This document shows, piece by piece, positions 53,097-63,798 of a DNA stretch of 64,000 nt (the first letter of the stretch is position 1; each line of letters opens with the position of its first letter). The translations under genes were made by a program, and so were the position numbers. Where the stretch lies: positions 2,501-66,500 of the forward strand of contig NW_005199363.1 of the NCBI RefSeq assembly GCF_000372725.1, given 5' to 3'. Source of the DNA: Emiliania huxleyi CCMP1516 (taxonomy: Eukaryota > Haptophyta > Isochrysidales > Noelaerhabdaceae). Under the pieces are notes generated by a model. The model had not been told where the DNA came from. It saw only the letters and a list, made by a program, of their open reading frames with translations, and did no database searches.

Positions 53097-54533
53097 ATGC
53101 GTTCGATCGCGCTCATAGCGATGGCGGCGTTCGCCGTCCGCGAATCTGAAGCGTTTGCCACGCTGAAGCCACCGCGTCTCTCCCCACGCCACTCTCGCAG
53201 TCAGCAGCCGCTCCTCTTCTCGCCAGACCTCTCCGTGCCGGAGGTTGCTGCTGCGGCGACCTCGCTGCCAGCGCCCCTCCTCGCAGCGTCGGCGGCGCCC
53301 AACGCCCTGGCCAGCGCGGTTGTGGCCTACCTGCACTACGCGGGCTTCCTGCTCAGCGGCGTGTGCCTCACTGCGGAGCGGCTCACTCTCAAGGTGTGAA
53401 CGAGGGCGGAAAGAGGGTGCGCCGCCTGCTTACCCGCGCGCATGTCGAGACTAGGAGGGCATGGGAAAGGCGGACGACAACGTCCTCTCCATCGCCGACT
53501 CTTTGTACGGCGTCGCCGGCGCTCTGCAGTGGCGGGCAGCCTCGCCCCGGTGATCCATACCAGCATGAACGGGCTTCTACTTTGAGGAACAGGCCTGGTC
53601 ATCGTCGTGACCGGCTACCTCCGAGCCACGCAGTTCGGCAAGGGGTGGGAGTTCTACGCGCACGAGCCCATCTTTTGGCTCAAGCTGACGCTGCTCGCCG
53701 TCGCAGGCGCCGCCTCCCCTCCTCTCCTCGCCTCTCCTCGCCTCGGCTCTCCTCTTCCCTCTTCTCCTCTCTGCCACGCGCTTTTCTCCAGAGGGCTGAC
53801 TGCTCCGCAGGGGCCGCATCTTTCTTCCCGACGGCCATAATCATCCAGCGCGCACTTCGGCAGCGAGACGCGGGCTTTGGCGCGCCTCGCTCGTAGCCTG
53901 CTCTCGGAGCCTGCTCGGAGCCTTGCTGGTATAGGCAGCGCGACGCGGGAGAGGCGTCCATCCCGCCGATGTCCCCGAGGCCTGCTGGCGAGGAGGAGGC
54001 GCCGCCATGCCTTCACAGCCCTGAGCTCGCGTGTCTGTGAACAGGCTCGAGGCGAGGGTGGCCGGGCCTTGTGCACGTGAGCAGCGTCTTTCCACGCCTA
54101 GAGCCTGCGGACAGGCTCGTGGCGAGAATGACTTCGATCGTCAACGCCGAGCTGCTCGCCCTCGCCTCCATCCCGCTAACGGCAACCACCATGTCGCGCG
54201 GCATCGGGTACGCGGAGTGGCTGCCGTGGCAGGCAACTTCCCCTCGAGGCTGCCCTCACTCTCCCTCTCCCCGCACCTGTCCCTGTCCCGTGACACGTCC
54301 TCTGACACTCGTCCTCTGACACGTCCACACGCCCACTGACACGTCCACTGACACGTCCACTGACATGTCCACTGACACGCCACTGACACGTCCACTGACA
54401 TGTCCACTGACACGCCGGGCGGCAGGTGGGCGCCCTCCCCCCCGCGCTCGCGCTGGGCGGGCTCGGGTACAAGTACATCAACGAGGCCCTCTCCTGGAAG
54501 GAGGAGGAGGGCGAGAAGCGTGCGGCCGAGTGA
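53097..54533 (+). CDS. DUF2214-family membrane protein, plastid-targeted
   Basis: Exons 53097-53393, 53455-53518, 53593-53706, 53811-~53880, 54115-54232, 54426-54533. The start (MRSIALIAMAAFAVRESEAF) is a signal peptide with an EAF cleavage motif typical of secondary-plastid targeting. The membrane part (YLHYAGFLLSGVCLTAERLT, SIADSLYGVAGLVIVVTGYL, EPIFWLKLTLLAVAGAASFF, PTAIIIQRALRQRD) matches DUF2214, a four-helix family of unknown function found in bacteria and plastids. A C-terminal tail reads LGGLGYKYINEALSWKEEEG. Intron 1 is GT-AG; introns 2, 3 and 5 are GC-AG. Intron 5 carries ACTGACACGTCC repeats. Confidence 0.85.
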
Positions 54534-55831
54534 TGGGGAGGCCGTGGCGGTGCTCTCCGCCCAGTGCCCCAGTGATGGCCATGCGGCGAGGCGCGGCGAG
54601 AGGCCCTGCCGTGCTGCATGGGTCGCGAGAGGCGTCACTAGTGGTGGGAGTCCCCAACTAGCGCTGTCGTAGATCGGCGTCGGGCGACACGAGAGGCCGC
54701 ATTCGTGCGGCGCGCGTCCCGCGGCGGTTTTCTATAAAAAGCCGTCAGTATTTTATCGTGCAGGGGCGGGGGACACACATATCTCATAAAGGGGAAGGAC
54801 CCCCTCAGTTGACCAGGAGTTGTGGGGCACCCTTGTGGCTTGTGGTTGTGCGCCAGGCCCTCCCCTGCTACCTCGTACCTGCTCGGCTCCACCTCCAGGT
54901 ACGGGGAGTATAAAGCCCCCGTACGTGGCTGGGTCGACAGCGATTGTAGGACAACGAAGGGACCAAGTCACGGTCGCGGCCTTCCGACTCGCGCCTCCGC
55001 CTCACTGGCACTATTGTAGCCCTGGCCGGTGCGCGTGTGGAGTTGAAACTCCCGAGTAAAAATTCGAACGCGTTCTCTCACGGTGACCAAAAAATGTCCA
55101 CCTCAGAGGCACCTCCGGAGGCAGGCCGCCGCACGCCGGCGACACAGCTCCAGCTGTCGAGCTGACCCGCAGCTCCTCTCAGAGCGGGAACTGTGACGAA
55201 AGTTGACTGAGGCGGTTGTCAGGAATCATCATACGGATCACATGGTGGCTCTCTCATGACGGGAGACGAACGACCACTCCTGGGTGGCACTGCCACCGGT
55301 GTCGCTCGACGTCCTGTCGACAGCGTGCCGACAGCGACACAGACCATGTGGGACGCGTCGAGTATCGACCTCTACTGCTTACCCAGCCTTCGAGTGTATC
55401 CTGCCTGTGGTCCCACACCCACTGGTGTCCATCTCAGAGACCGCAGGAGGTCATGAGGGTCGATGGGAGTGCCAACCCCACAATGCCTAAAGACCCAGCC
55501 CAGTAGACAAGTCTTGTCATCAACAGAGTAAAGTAGAAGGATCTGACCTCGGGGCCGATGTGACCAAGCGCTGGTAGCTGGTAGCGTGGTTTTATCTCAC
55601 ACCCATGGTCTCACAGTGTGCCGGCAGTCGCCGAGCAGGTGTCGCTCACACAAGCCGCAGCACAAGTACAAGTGACTGAGGGCCAGTGAGGGCGAGCCCA
55701 TCGCTGTGACAGCTGGTGGACGCCGCACAGTAGGCTGACAAATTGCCACGCGCCTCCCACACAGGGCCGCCGCTGGTGTGGGTGCGAGCGAGCACGTGGC
55801 TCAGCGGACAGCGCCCACATGACGCGTTTGG
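54534..55831. other. Intergenic, no gene seen
   Basis: About 1.3 kb of lower GC with many short frames. No conserved protein, RNA gene or large repeat was recognised. Confidence 0.6.
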
Positions 55832-57194
55832 ATGCTCGAATTTTTCGGAACATCCATCATCCTCGGCGGGCGCTTCGCCGCGCTCATGCACATGTATATG
55901 CGACCTCCGCCGTGCGACCTCTTCTGGAACGGCTCGCACTCGCTGTGCGGCCCCGCTCTCCTCGTTCCAGGCCTCGGCAAGTGTGGCACGAATGCCCTCG
56001 CCAACTATCTCGCCCTCCACCCGCGCGTCCGCCTGACCAACCAGAGCGAGGTCCTGTTTGACCCGCGGGATGCAAATGCGACCGAGCTGGTGGTGAGGCA
56101 CAATCCCGGCGTTACGCCCGGCAGCGGCCTCGCCTGGATTGTGAAGCACCCCGGCCTCGAGAATCGGCATGCGTCCGTCCTCGCCCGCCGGCTCCGGCGC
56201 GCCTACCCATCCGCATCGGTGGCACTGGCGCTGTGCGACCCGGTGCAGCGCGCCTTCCGCTTCTTCATCTACTTCCTCGAGTACGAGCTGCGTCGCCACG
56301 GAGCTCGCTCCACCTTCACCCGCTTCGCGCAGGTCACGCTCAAGCGGAGGCGCATCGCCGCCGTCGAGAGGAGCCTCGTCTCGCCGTCGGCAAGCCACGG
56401 CCGCCCAAATGGCTTGTCAGGTACAATACCACGGTCGAGGGGCTCTTCTCCTCTGTCGTCGCGCTGCGCACCGACTGCGTACGCTCGGCGGCGGCGCGCA
56501 GCCTCGCTGCCGCGCTGCGCGCGGACGGGTGCCCCCCCCCCCCCCTCTGAGGCTGCAGAGGACACATCCATGACGCACCCGGGACACGGCTCGCAGGTAC
56601 AGCATCCCTCCCAACTGGCTGCTCGAGGACGCGTGGGACCCCGCGGGGCACGGCGTGTGCGACCCGATCGTCGCCAAGGATTCGCGCCTCGATCGGTGGG
56701 TCGAGGACTGGGTCGACGCCGGCTACGTCGTCAACCAGTCGCTCGGGGTCGTGTTTATGGAGTCGTGGGCGCGGGACGGCGAGCCTTGCTCCTCGATTAG
56801 CGGCGCGGCTTCGGCCCTCGCAGCTCCGCTGGACCTCTGCCACGAATCGTGCGTAGGCGAGCCAATGGTGCGGCGGCTCCTGCGCGTGATGCGGCTGCCA
56901 GAGGAGGAGTACCCGTGGGGCGTCGCCGCCGCCCGCTTCTCCCAGCGCGTGTACGACTCGGAGGCGCGGCGGAGGTACTTCAAGAAGGGGGCGCCCGACC
57001 TGGACGTGAGCGTGCCGCTCATGCGGCGGCAGTGCGGCGCGCTGCAGGACCTGCTCGGCGAGCGGCCGCCGTGGTGTGGCGGCGAGCGGCCGCCGGGGCG
57101 CTCCTCGCGGAGGCGGCGGGCCGGCAGCGTGCGGCGGCCGCGGCCGGGCGGCGGCGTGGTGGCGCTCTCGCGGAGCGGCGGGGGCGCAGCTTGA
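55832..57194 (+). CDS. Golgi-type sulfotransferase
   Basis: Transfers sulfate from PAPS to a carbohydrate or protein acceptor. PGLGKCGTNALANYLALHPR is the 5'-phosphosulfate-binding loop, and LCDPVQRAFRFFIYFLEYEL holds the 3'-phosphate-binding RxxS-like segment (here with Arg-Ala-Phe-Arg). Later exons encode VRYNTTVEGLFSSVVALRTD, NWLLEDAWDPAGHGVCDPIV, EYPWGVAAARFSQRVYDSEA, and the terminal VSVPLMRRQCGALQDLLG. The N-terminus (LEFFGTSIILGGRFAALMHM) could be a weak signal anchor. Exon limits near 56330, 56430, 56530 and 56600 are approximate. The C-terminal 40 residues are Arg/Gly-rich. Confidence 0.75.
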
Positions 57195-57312
57195 GAGTGT
57201 GTTTTGTGTGAAGCGTCAGCGCGTCCGCTGAAAGTCTGCAAGGAAAATGCATGACGCGCGCACCGTTGGCGTTGCGCGTAAGGAAGAGATGGGAGGACGG
57301 CACGCGCGATTC

Positions 57313-57326
57313 TAAAATTCTTTCCG
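57313..57326 (+). promoter_or_regulatory. TAAAATTCTTTCCG motif upstream of the DnaJ zinc-finger gene
   Basis: Lies 31 bases before ATG 57358; same core as the other motif copies. Confidence 0.5.
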
Positions 57327-57357
57327 ACGAGCCCATCCGATCAGAGCTCGCTGGAGC

Positions 57358-58658
57358 ATGCGCTTGCCATGGGCCCCCAGCTTCGCCCCAGCGTTGGCCC
57401 CGCCGCCCATCCTGCCGCGCGGCTGCGCGCCGGCGATGTTGGAGGCGTACGATATGCTGCCGCTGCTCAATTGCCTTGACGAGGCGGACGTGGGCGCCTG
57501 CCTCGAGACACTCAACCCGTGGCTGCAGATCACACAGGCGCCACCACCCTGCCAGACACGTCGGCTAGCACGGGAGGGGTCCGGAGTGGCTGGACGGCCG
57601 TGCGGTCGGACTGCCGCACCGCTGTGGCGCAGCTCAGACCTCCCCTTGACGCCCATCCCCCGGAACCCTCCCTCGTCGCCGCAGGACGGGCGGGTGCTGG
57701 TGTCCGAGGCGGCGGGTGCGGCCTTCATCGGCGGGTCGGTCGGCGTGATCGGGACCGTCATCTCCGCCTTCGTTAAGCGCGACCAGGTCAAGGACCGCCT
57801 CAAGTGCACCTACTGCAACGGCACGGGCCAGATTGTGTGCGGGCGCTGCTACGGCAACAAGGTGCTGGAGCTGCGGACGACGGAGGGCAGCTTCGCCACG
57901 CAGGACTGCGGCACCTGCGAGAGCACGGGGACCGTCGTCTGCATCAACTGCCAGGGCAGCGGCGTCCAGGTCCCCGAGGACTTTCTGCAGAAGCTCGGCG
58001 ACTCGGAGGCGGCTGCAGCCCACCCTAACCCGAACCCTAACCCTAACCCTGACCCTAACCCCAACCCTAACCCTAACCCTAACCCTAACCCCAACCCTCG
58101 GCGATTCGGAGGCGGCTGCAACCCTCCCTGACCCTAACCCGAACCCTAACCCTGACCCTAACCCTAACCCTAACCCCAACCCTAACCCCAACCCTCGGCG
58201 ACTCGGAGGCGGCTGCAGCCCGTTCGCAGAGGAGTGCTACTGTGTGCCGGTCGGTGTGAGGAGTGTGAGTGTGCGAGATAGGTCGGCTTCACGGAGGAGG
58301 ACTACATCGGCCTCTTCGACGAGGTCAAGTTCCCGGACTTCAACGAGCTCGTCGAGGGCGAGAGATAGCCGAGAGGGAGCTAGACGCCGCCGAGATGCCG
58401 CCGAGATGTTGTTGAGACGCCGCCCCCCAACTTTCAACGAGCTCGTCGAGGGTGAGAGAGGGGAGAGGCGCCGCACCCTTGCCGCACCCTCTTTCTTTGT
58501 GTGCAGGCGCCTCGCGCGAGGAGGCGCCGCAGTACAGCAGCGACCAGCAAAAGGCGGCGGTGGAGGACCGGGCACGGCTGGGCGCCCTCTCGTACGGCGG
58601 CGGCAAGCCCTCCTCGCCAAAGGAGGAGCCGCTCGAGGCACCGCCCCTCGACAGCATG

Positions 58659-58664
<6 letters not shown>
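57358..58664 (+). CDS. ORANGE-like DnaJ-type zinc-finger protein
   Basis: Exons 57358-57537, 57685-58008, 58282-58357, 58507-58664; all three introns are GC-AG. A membrane segment (AGAAFIGGSVGVIGTVISAF) precedes a DnaJ-type Cys-rich domain with four CxxC-type pairs: CTYCNGTGQIVCGRC, then CGTCESTGTVVCINCQGSG. This order matches plastid ORANGE and related proteins that stabilise phytoene synthase or photosystem assembly; no J domain is present. The tail (VGFTEEDYIGLFDEVKFPDF, then REEAPQYSSDQQKAAVED) is family-specific. Introns 2 and 3 both start inside a duplicated exon edge; intron 2 is filled with telomere-like repeats. Confidence 0.82.
57994..58222 (+). repeat. Telomere-like repeats between three copies of an exon/intron boundary
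   Basis: CTCGGCGACTCGGAGGCGGC (followed by TGCAGCC) starts at 57994 and 58194, and a diverged copy (CTCGGCGATTCGG) starts at 58107. (CCCTAA)n-type repeats, 70-80 bases each, fill both gaps. The copy spans the donor GAG/GCGGCTGCAG of exon 2. Confidence 0.95.
58338..58460 (+). repeat. Exon-edge duplication in intron 3 of the DnaJ zinc-finger gene
   Basis: TTCAACGAGCTCGTCGAGGG with a following G(C/T)GAGAGA occurs at 58339 as exon end plus donor, and again at 58433 inside the intron, with CGAGATG repeats between. The second copy has a GT instead of a GC donor. Confidence 0.9.

Positions 58665-58713
<49 letters not shown>
58662..58713. repeat. (GA)n microsatellite
   Basis: About 24 GA units start at the stop codon of the DnaJ zinc-finger gene. 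Confidence 0.95.
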
Positions 58714-58715
<2 letters not shown>

Positions 58716-59549
58716 GGCAAGCAGGCGGGCAGGTATGGCGGGCAGGTATGGCGGGCAGCCGGGCGTGTGCTGGGGACGGGAGGGTGGGGGGTGGGGGTGG
58801 GGGAGGCGCTCTTCGCGCTGGGGGCGGGCCGGGCTCGGCTCGGCTCGGCCCTCCTGCCGAGCCGGCGCCTACTGCTGCGCATCACTGCGTCGCAGCCCGC
58901 TGGTCTCGGGGCCGCGTGAGATGTGTGACGGTTCAAGTCTGGTTCAAGTCGTGTGGCCTGTGCCCCTCGCCTCTCTCCCTGGTTCGTGCATCGTGGTTGC
59001 TGGTAGTTTGGGCGCAGCGACGAGTACTGTATTGAGAGTATAGCGAGCGATCTCACGCCAAGACGAGTAAACCAATATAACGCAATACGACAACGCACGT
59101 ACGAGAGTCGACGGACATATTCACCTCGAGCCCAAGAGCCGAGGACACATCGAACATCGTCTAGGGCGTCGCGTCCATCTCGACCGATACCCCCCTACCC
59201 CCCTCATCTCCATCGCCCTCCGTCTCCGTCTCCATCGCCGCACCCTGTGCCGGGGCGCGCCCGGCCACCCAAGCCAGCGCCGCCACCGCCGCCACCGCGC
59301 AGACAAGGGCTAGGCCAAGGGCCGCCGCACCTCAAACGGCAAGACGTCCCCGGACATCACAGACGCACCGCCCCCGCGCGCCGGCGGGCACCGCGGGAAG
59401 GAGTGGCAGGGCGTTGAATGGGGCAGGCCGGTCTCACAGAGCCCCTCCGAGCCGCCGCGCGAGGAGGAGACGACGCGTGCCCGCCCCCTCTGGCCCGCCC
59501 CCTCTGGCCCGCCCGCTCTGCTGCGCGGCGCCAGACCCTAACCCGAGTC
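58714..59549. other. Convergent intergenic region, no gene seen
   Basis: 3' flanks of the DnaJ zinc-finger and IQ/PH genes. Only shadow frames were seen. Confidence 0.6.
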
Positions 59550-60740
59550 TCAGTGCCCCATGGTTTGGGACTTGAAGCAGACCTCGGTGGAGGAGGAGCA
59601 GCCGGAGAGGGCGGCGATGTTCTTGATCCACTTCGTGCGCTGCTCGGTCGTCTCGCAGAGGAAGGTGAAGGCCTGAGCGGCGAGGTACAGCCGAGATGCA
59701 GCCGAGGTGAGAGCCGAGATGCAGCGCGTCTCGAGGAGGTGAATCAGCCAGTCGAGATCTCGGCTGGGCCTCTCGGCTGCTCTCGCGGCTGTCGCTCACC
59801 CTGCCCGCGCACTTGATCACGAACTGCGTCTCGTCAAAAGGGCCCACGAACTCGACGCTCGAGTACCTAGAAGGCTCCCGGAAGGCTCCCGGAAGTTTCC
59901 TAGAAGGGCCGGCCGGCTCAGACGGTCTGGCACGGGATCCGCTTGGCGGCGCCTGAGGGAAGGGGGGAAGGGAGGGGGGGGGGGGGCAGGTCGGTGGCTG
60001 TGCAGAGGCTGTGCGGGCGAGGTCACGGGCTCGGGTGCGCCGATCGGCTCGACTTCGCTGTTGAGGTGCTGGTAGCAGAGCGCGTCGTCCGCCGCGTAGA
60101 CCCACCTCTCCTGCAGGGGCGAGCCATGGACGTGTCGTGGACGTGTCGTGGACGTGTCTCGCAGCCGCCTTCTGCCTCTCCTGCCACACGCAGAGCTGGT
60201 ACGAGCGGAAGGAGAGCGTCTTCGCCTGGGACATGCCGTGGACGTGTCATGGCCGCAGACGTGGCTGCGGAGGAGTGGACGTGTCATGGCCGTGCTGTGG
60301 ACGTGGCTGCGGAGGAGGGGGGTCTGCTGTCGGTGCGGGTGTCGGTGCGAACTCGCTCCGCATCGCTGTCTCTCGGCGATCTCTCGGCTGGTTGCCGACG
60401 CGAGCTTCTCGAGCACGCCTCGCGCCTCTCGCTTGATGGCCTCCCACTCGCCTGAGGACATGTCCGGGACGTGTCATGCCGAGGACATGTCATGGACGTG
60501 TCATCGCCTCCCCCTCGCCGCTGTTTGTGATCAGCGACGAGAGCGCCGCCGACGCCCTCTCGCGCCCCTCCTCCTCCTCGGCCCGCCCGCGCGGGACGTC
60601 CAGCACCACTGCCTCGCCCGTGTCCAAATTCCTGCTCACAACCCGCGCCCGTGACCCCCCGGACCCCCCTGCCTCTCCCGGCCGCATCGCCGTCTCAAAA
60701 GCACCGCATCACAAAACTCTCTCGCTCCTCCGCCGCCTCT

Positions 60741-60771
<31 letters not shown>

Positions 60772-61444
60772 ACCCGCCGCCGTCCGGATCCGCGCCCGCC
60801 GCGCCGCCTCCGCACGCCCCTCTCGCCTCCCTCCCCTCGTCGCTCCCCTCGCTGCTCTCCCACTCTCGGGCAGCCACCTCTGCCAACCCCGCCGCTGCCG
60901 CCGCCGCCGGCACCGTCCCGCCCGCCGCAACCGCCTCCGCTTCCTCCTTCGGCGCCGCCTCCGCCGCCTTCTCCGCCTGCTCCGCCTCCTCCTCCTCGCC
61001 GCGCTCGCTGCGCCGTCGTGCGGCGCTGCCACGCACGCTCGCCTGCAGCAGCACCGCCGCACCGGCGGTCGCGCGCGCTCGCACTCGGCTGGCGCGCTGG
61101 ATCACCGCCGCCGCGCCGCCCTGCTGCTGCACCACCTCCGCCTCGACTCCCGCCTGCCTCAGGTCCATCTTGTTGTCGGCCGCCGCCGACTCCCGCCGCT
61201 GCGGCAGCGCAACGCGAGCGCTGCGCCCGCGCGCCGCCGCCTGCACCACCTTGGCCGAGGCGCCGCAGAGCGCCTCCGCTCGCTCCGCCTCTGCCCGCTG
61301 CGCCTCTGCCTGCCGCCGCCGGGCGCGCCAGCTCGCAAGCCGCTCCTGCAGCAGGCACACAGCGAGGATCTGCTCGCGGGTGCCGAGGATGCCCAGCTCG
61401 GGAGCGGTCGGGTCGTTTGGCGCCGACTCGAAGACGGGAGCCAT
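59550..61444 (-). CDS. IQ-motif and PH-domain protein
   Basis: From ATG 61444 (MAPVFESAPNDPTAPELGIL) the first exon is an Arg/Ala-rich helix with IQ-like calmodulin-binding repeats (AKVVQAAARGRSARVALPQR, AAVIQRASRVRARATAGAAV) and an acidic Ala/Glu segment. Later exons encode RVVSRNLDTGEAVVLDV and a PH domain: KTLSFRSYQLCVWQER, ERWVYAADDALCYQHLNSEV, AAKRIPCQTV, YSSVEFVGPFDETQFVIKCA and RAFTFLCETTEQRTKWIKNI, with the conserved Trp in the last helix. This suggests phosphoinositide binding under calcium/calmodulin influence. The final junction CAGR/AFTF is GT-AG. Several introns hold GACACGTCC repeats. Exon limits are partly approximate. Confidence 0.75.
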
Positions 61445-61687
61445 CGATCGCCTGTGAGTGAGCCGGTGCTTGAGCAGAAGCCGAGCAAACGCCCACGAGG
61501 AGCTGGATTGTACAACAGCCCCCAGGCGCCGCCACAGAAAGAATTTTTACGTTGCAGATTGGCATCCATGACTCCCTAACAGGGTGGCCCACCACAAGGA
61601 CCGCCGCTTTCCTCCCGTTTTCCTCCCGTTTTGACCCTGCCTTTTTCTTTATGACGCAAGGTTTATTTTTTCTGAGCAACGCGTGCC
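61445..61687. promoter_or_regulatory. Shared divergent promoter region
   Basis: Separates the start codons of the IQ/PH gene (minus) and eS28 (plus). A minus-strand AAAAATTCTTTC motif lies at 61535-61550, 91 bases before the IQ/PH start. A T-rich stretch at 61630-61675 lies just before the eS28 ATG. Confidence 0.5.
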
Positions 61688-62313
61688 ATGGTGCCAGCTC
61701 GCCTCGCGTCGTTTTGCCCGCCGCGCCACTGCTCTCTCCTCCGTTACGCCCTCGCGCCTGCCGCGCCGGGGGCGGCGCCCTGCTCGCCCTCTCCACGCTG
61801 CCGGCCCATCCGCCCCTCCCCATCAATCCCCTCGCCGCTTGCCTCGACGCTGCGGCCGACGCCGCCACCGCCGCCGCCGCTGCAGGATCAGCCGGTGAAG
61901 CTCGCCAAGGTGACCAAGGTGCTTGGTCGCACCGGCCAGACTGGCCAGGTCTCGCAGGTCCGCGTCGAGTTCCTCGACGACCCCTCGCGCTCGATTGTCC
62001 GCAACGTCAAGGGGCCGATCCGCGAGGGTGCGCGACACTCCTCCCTCCCCCACGCGACGGCCGGCCTGCAGCGCCGCCACGCTCTTCCCCCTCCCTGGCT
62101 CCAACCGCGCCTCGCCCCCTCCCCTCCGGCCAACCTCCCACCGCCGCCCCCTCTCCTCCCCCTCTGCGCCACCACCCTTGCCCATCTACTCCCCCCCCCC
62201 CTTCCCACACTGCCGCCGCACGCACCTCCTATCCTCCACCCCCCACATTCACCACTTCAGGCGACATCCTCATGCTGCTCGAGTGGGAGCGCGAGGCGAG
62301 GAGGCTGCGCTAG
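61688..62313 (+). CDS. RPS28: 40S ribosomal protein eS28
   Basis: Small-subunit protein near the mRNA exit and E site. Exon 1 consists of the ATG alone at 61688-61690, followed directly by a GT donor. Exon 2 (61886-62027) and exon 3 (62261-62313) give [60 protein letters not shown] and RRLR with stop. The length of about 66 residues and the conserved C-terminal SEREARRLR-like end are typical. Both introns are GT-AG. No telomeric or satellite insertion is present. Confidence 0.95.
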
Positions 62314-63046
62314 AGCGGCGCCTGCGGGGGAGGGCTGGACACCGGGCGAGGAGGCTGCGCTGCTCTCGACATTTGGGCCGCGGAGCCAAGGAGGGGGCTT
62401 TTGGGCAAGGGCTGGCGGGGGCGTGTGTGTGTGGGGTCCCGCGGCGCTGCCTGGAGAGAGGGTGCGCTCGCCGATCCGACTTCTCCTCTCCTCTACTTGC
62501 TTCCCGGGTCACACGTCATTGTGGCGTCGCCGCCGCGTGTTCGGGTCTTGCCAAAACCAAAAACACGATAAAGCATGAGAGGACCTTGAATGAGAGTCGT
62601 AGGTAGAGCCGCTCACTGGCGGCGCGTGCGAGTGAGCGCGCGGCCACAGCCCACACGGCGACAGCGGCGAGCGGGGTCCACACAGAGACACACTCACAGA
62701 CAGACGTCTCAGACCACCCCACAGTTCACAGCGGCGCGGTGTGTTCCGTCACCGCCCCGCCCGGACACCGATGGGACATGCACGCCTGACATGCGCCCCA
62801 AGACCCCCCCCGTCGCAAGGCGTGCGGAACAGGTGAACACGTCCCCCCACACGCCCCGCGGCCGCGAGACAGTCTGACGAGAGAGAGACATCGAGTCGGT
62901 TTCGATTCATGCACATGCACGTGTCGCGGCGCCGGTGCTGTGCCGCCTGGAAGAGCCAGATACGAGAGCGTCCTCACCACCCCCAGCCGCCTGCCGCCCG
63001 AGGCCAGGCCAGAGCGCACTCTGCTGCGGACTGCCACTCGCGCAGC
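62314..63046. other. Convergent intergenic region, no gene seen
   Basis: Lies between the eS28 stop and the 3' end of the MYND gene; shadow frames only. Confidence 0.6.
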
Positions 63047-63793
63047 TCAGACGCAGCAAGTGTGGTACTCTGGGCCGCCAAAGTCGGCGGGCGGCGGCGC
63101 GCCGATCATCCGCACCGCATGGCACTTCTTGTGCTCGGCGTCGCCCCGCCGCGCGCAAGCGGCGGAGCAGTAGCAGGCGAGGCGGCAGTAGCGGCAGCGG
63201 CGGAGAAGCCCCGGCTTGTCTCGCACAGTGGCGGGCTGCAGCGAGCCCGCCTTGCCGCAGCTGTCGCAGCGAAGGACAGGGTGGTCAGCCGCGCCGCCGC
63301 CGCCCCGCGGAACGCCGCCGCCGCGCCGCCGCCAGATGGTGAGGTCCTATCTCCACGCCGCGGCGGTGACACAAGCTCTCGCTTGGCGAGGGCAGGGGTG
63401 AAGCGGCAGTGTGCTGCCTCGGCCGTGTCGCCCCAGCAGGGGAGGGGGAGCCTCCTATTGGGCGCAAAGGGGAGGCGTCGTCTGGACGTGTCCAAGATCC
63501 GGACGTGTCCAAGGACGTGTCCCAGCAGGGGGAGGGGCGTGGAGGGGCGTGGCGCCGGGTCAGCTCCCACCCCTCGGCGAGCGCAGCCTCGAAGGCCGCG
63601 CTGCCTACAGCAGCGCCGCAGCGGGGTGTGGGCGTGTCGCTGAAAGAGCGCGGCGACTCCTCCTGGCGGGGGGCTGCCCGTGTCGCCCAACCACTCGCCC
63701 ACGTGCACCACCGTGTCGCCGCAGAAAGCGGCGAGGCACTCTGCCGCCATCGGCGCCCGAGGAGGAGGGTAGCACAGCAGCAGGGCGTGCCGC
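63047..63793 (-). CDS. MYND zinc-finger protein, C-terminal part (continues beyond window)
   Basis: Exon 63793-63678 encodes RRHALLLCYPPPRAPMAAEC and FCGDTVVHVGEWLGDTG. The next exon, from 63604, continues SAAFEAALAEGWELTRR via a GC-AG junction. The last exon ends at a stop at 63047 and encodes a MYND finger: LRCDSCGKAGS, LLRRCRYCRLACYCSAACAR, EHKKCHAV, then PEYHTCCV. All seven Cys and the His of the C6HC pattern are present. The exon starts after an acceptor AG, so earlier exons lie to the right of the minisatellite and outside the window. MYND fingers usually mediate protein contacts, for example with chromatin regulators. Confidence 0.75.
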
Positions 63794-63798
63794 CTGCG

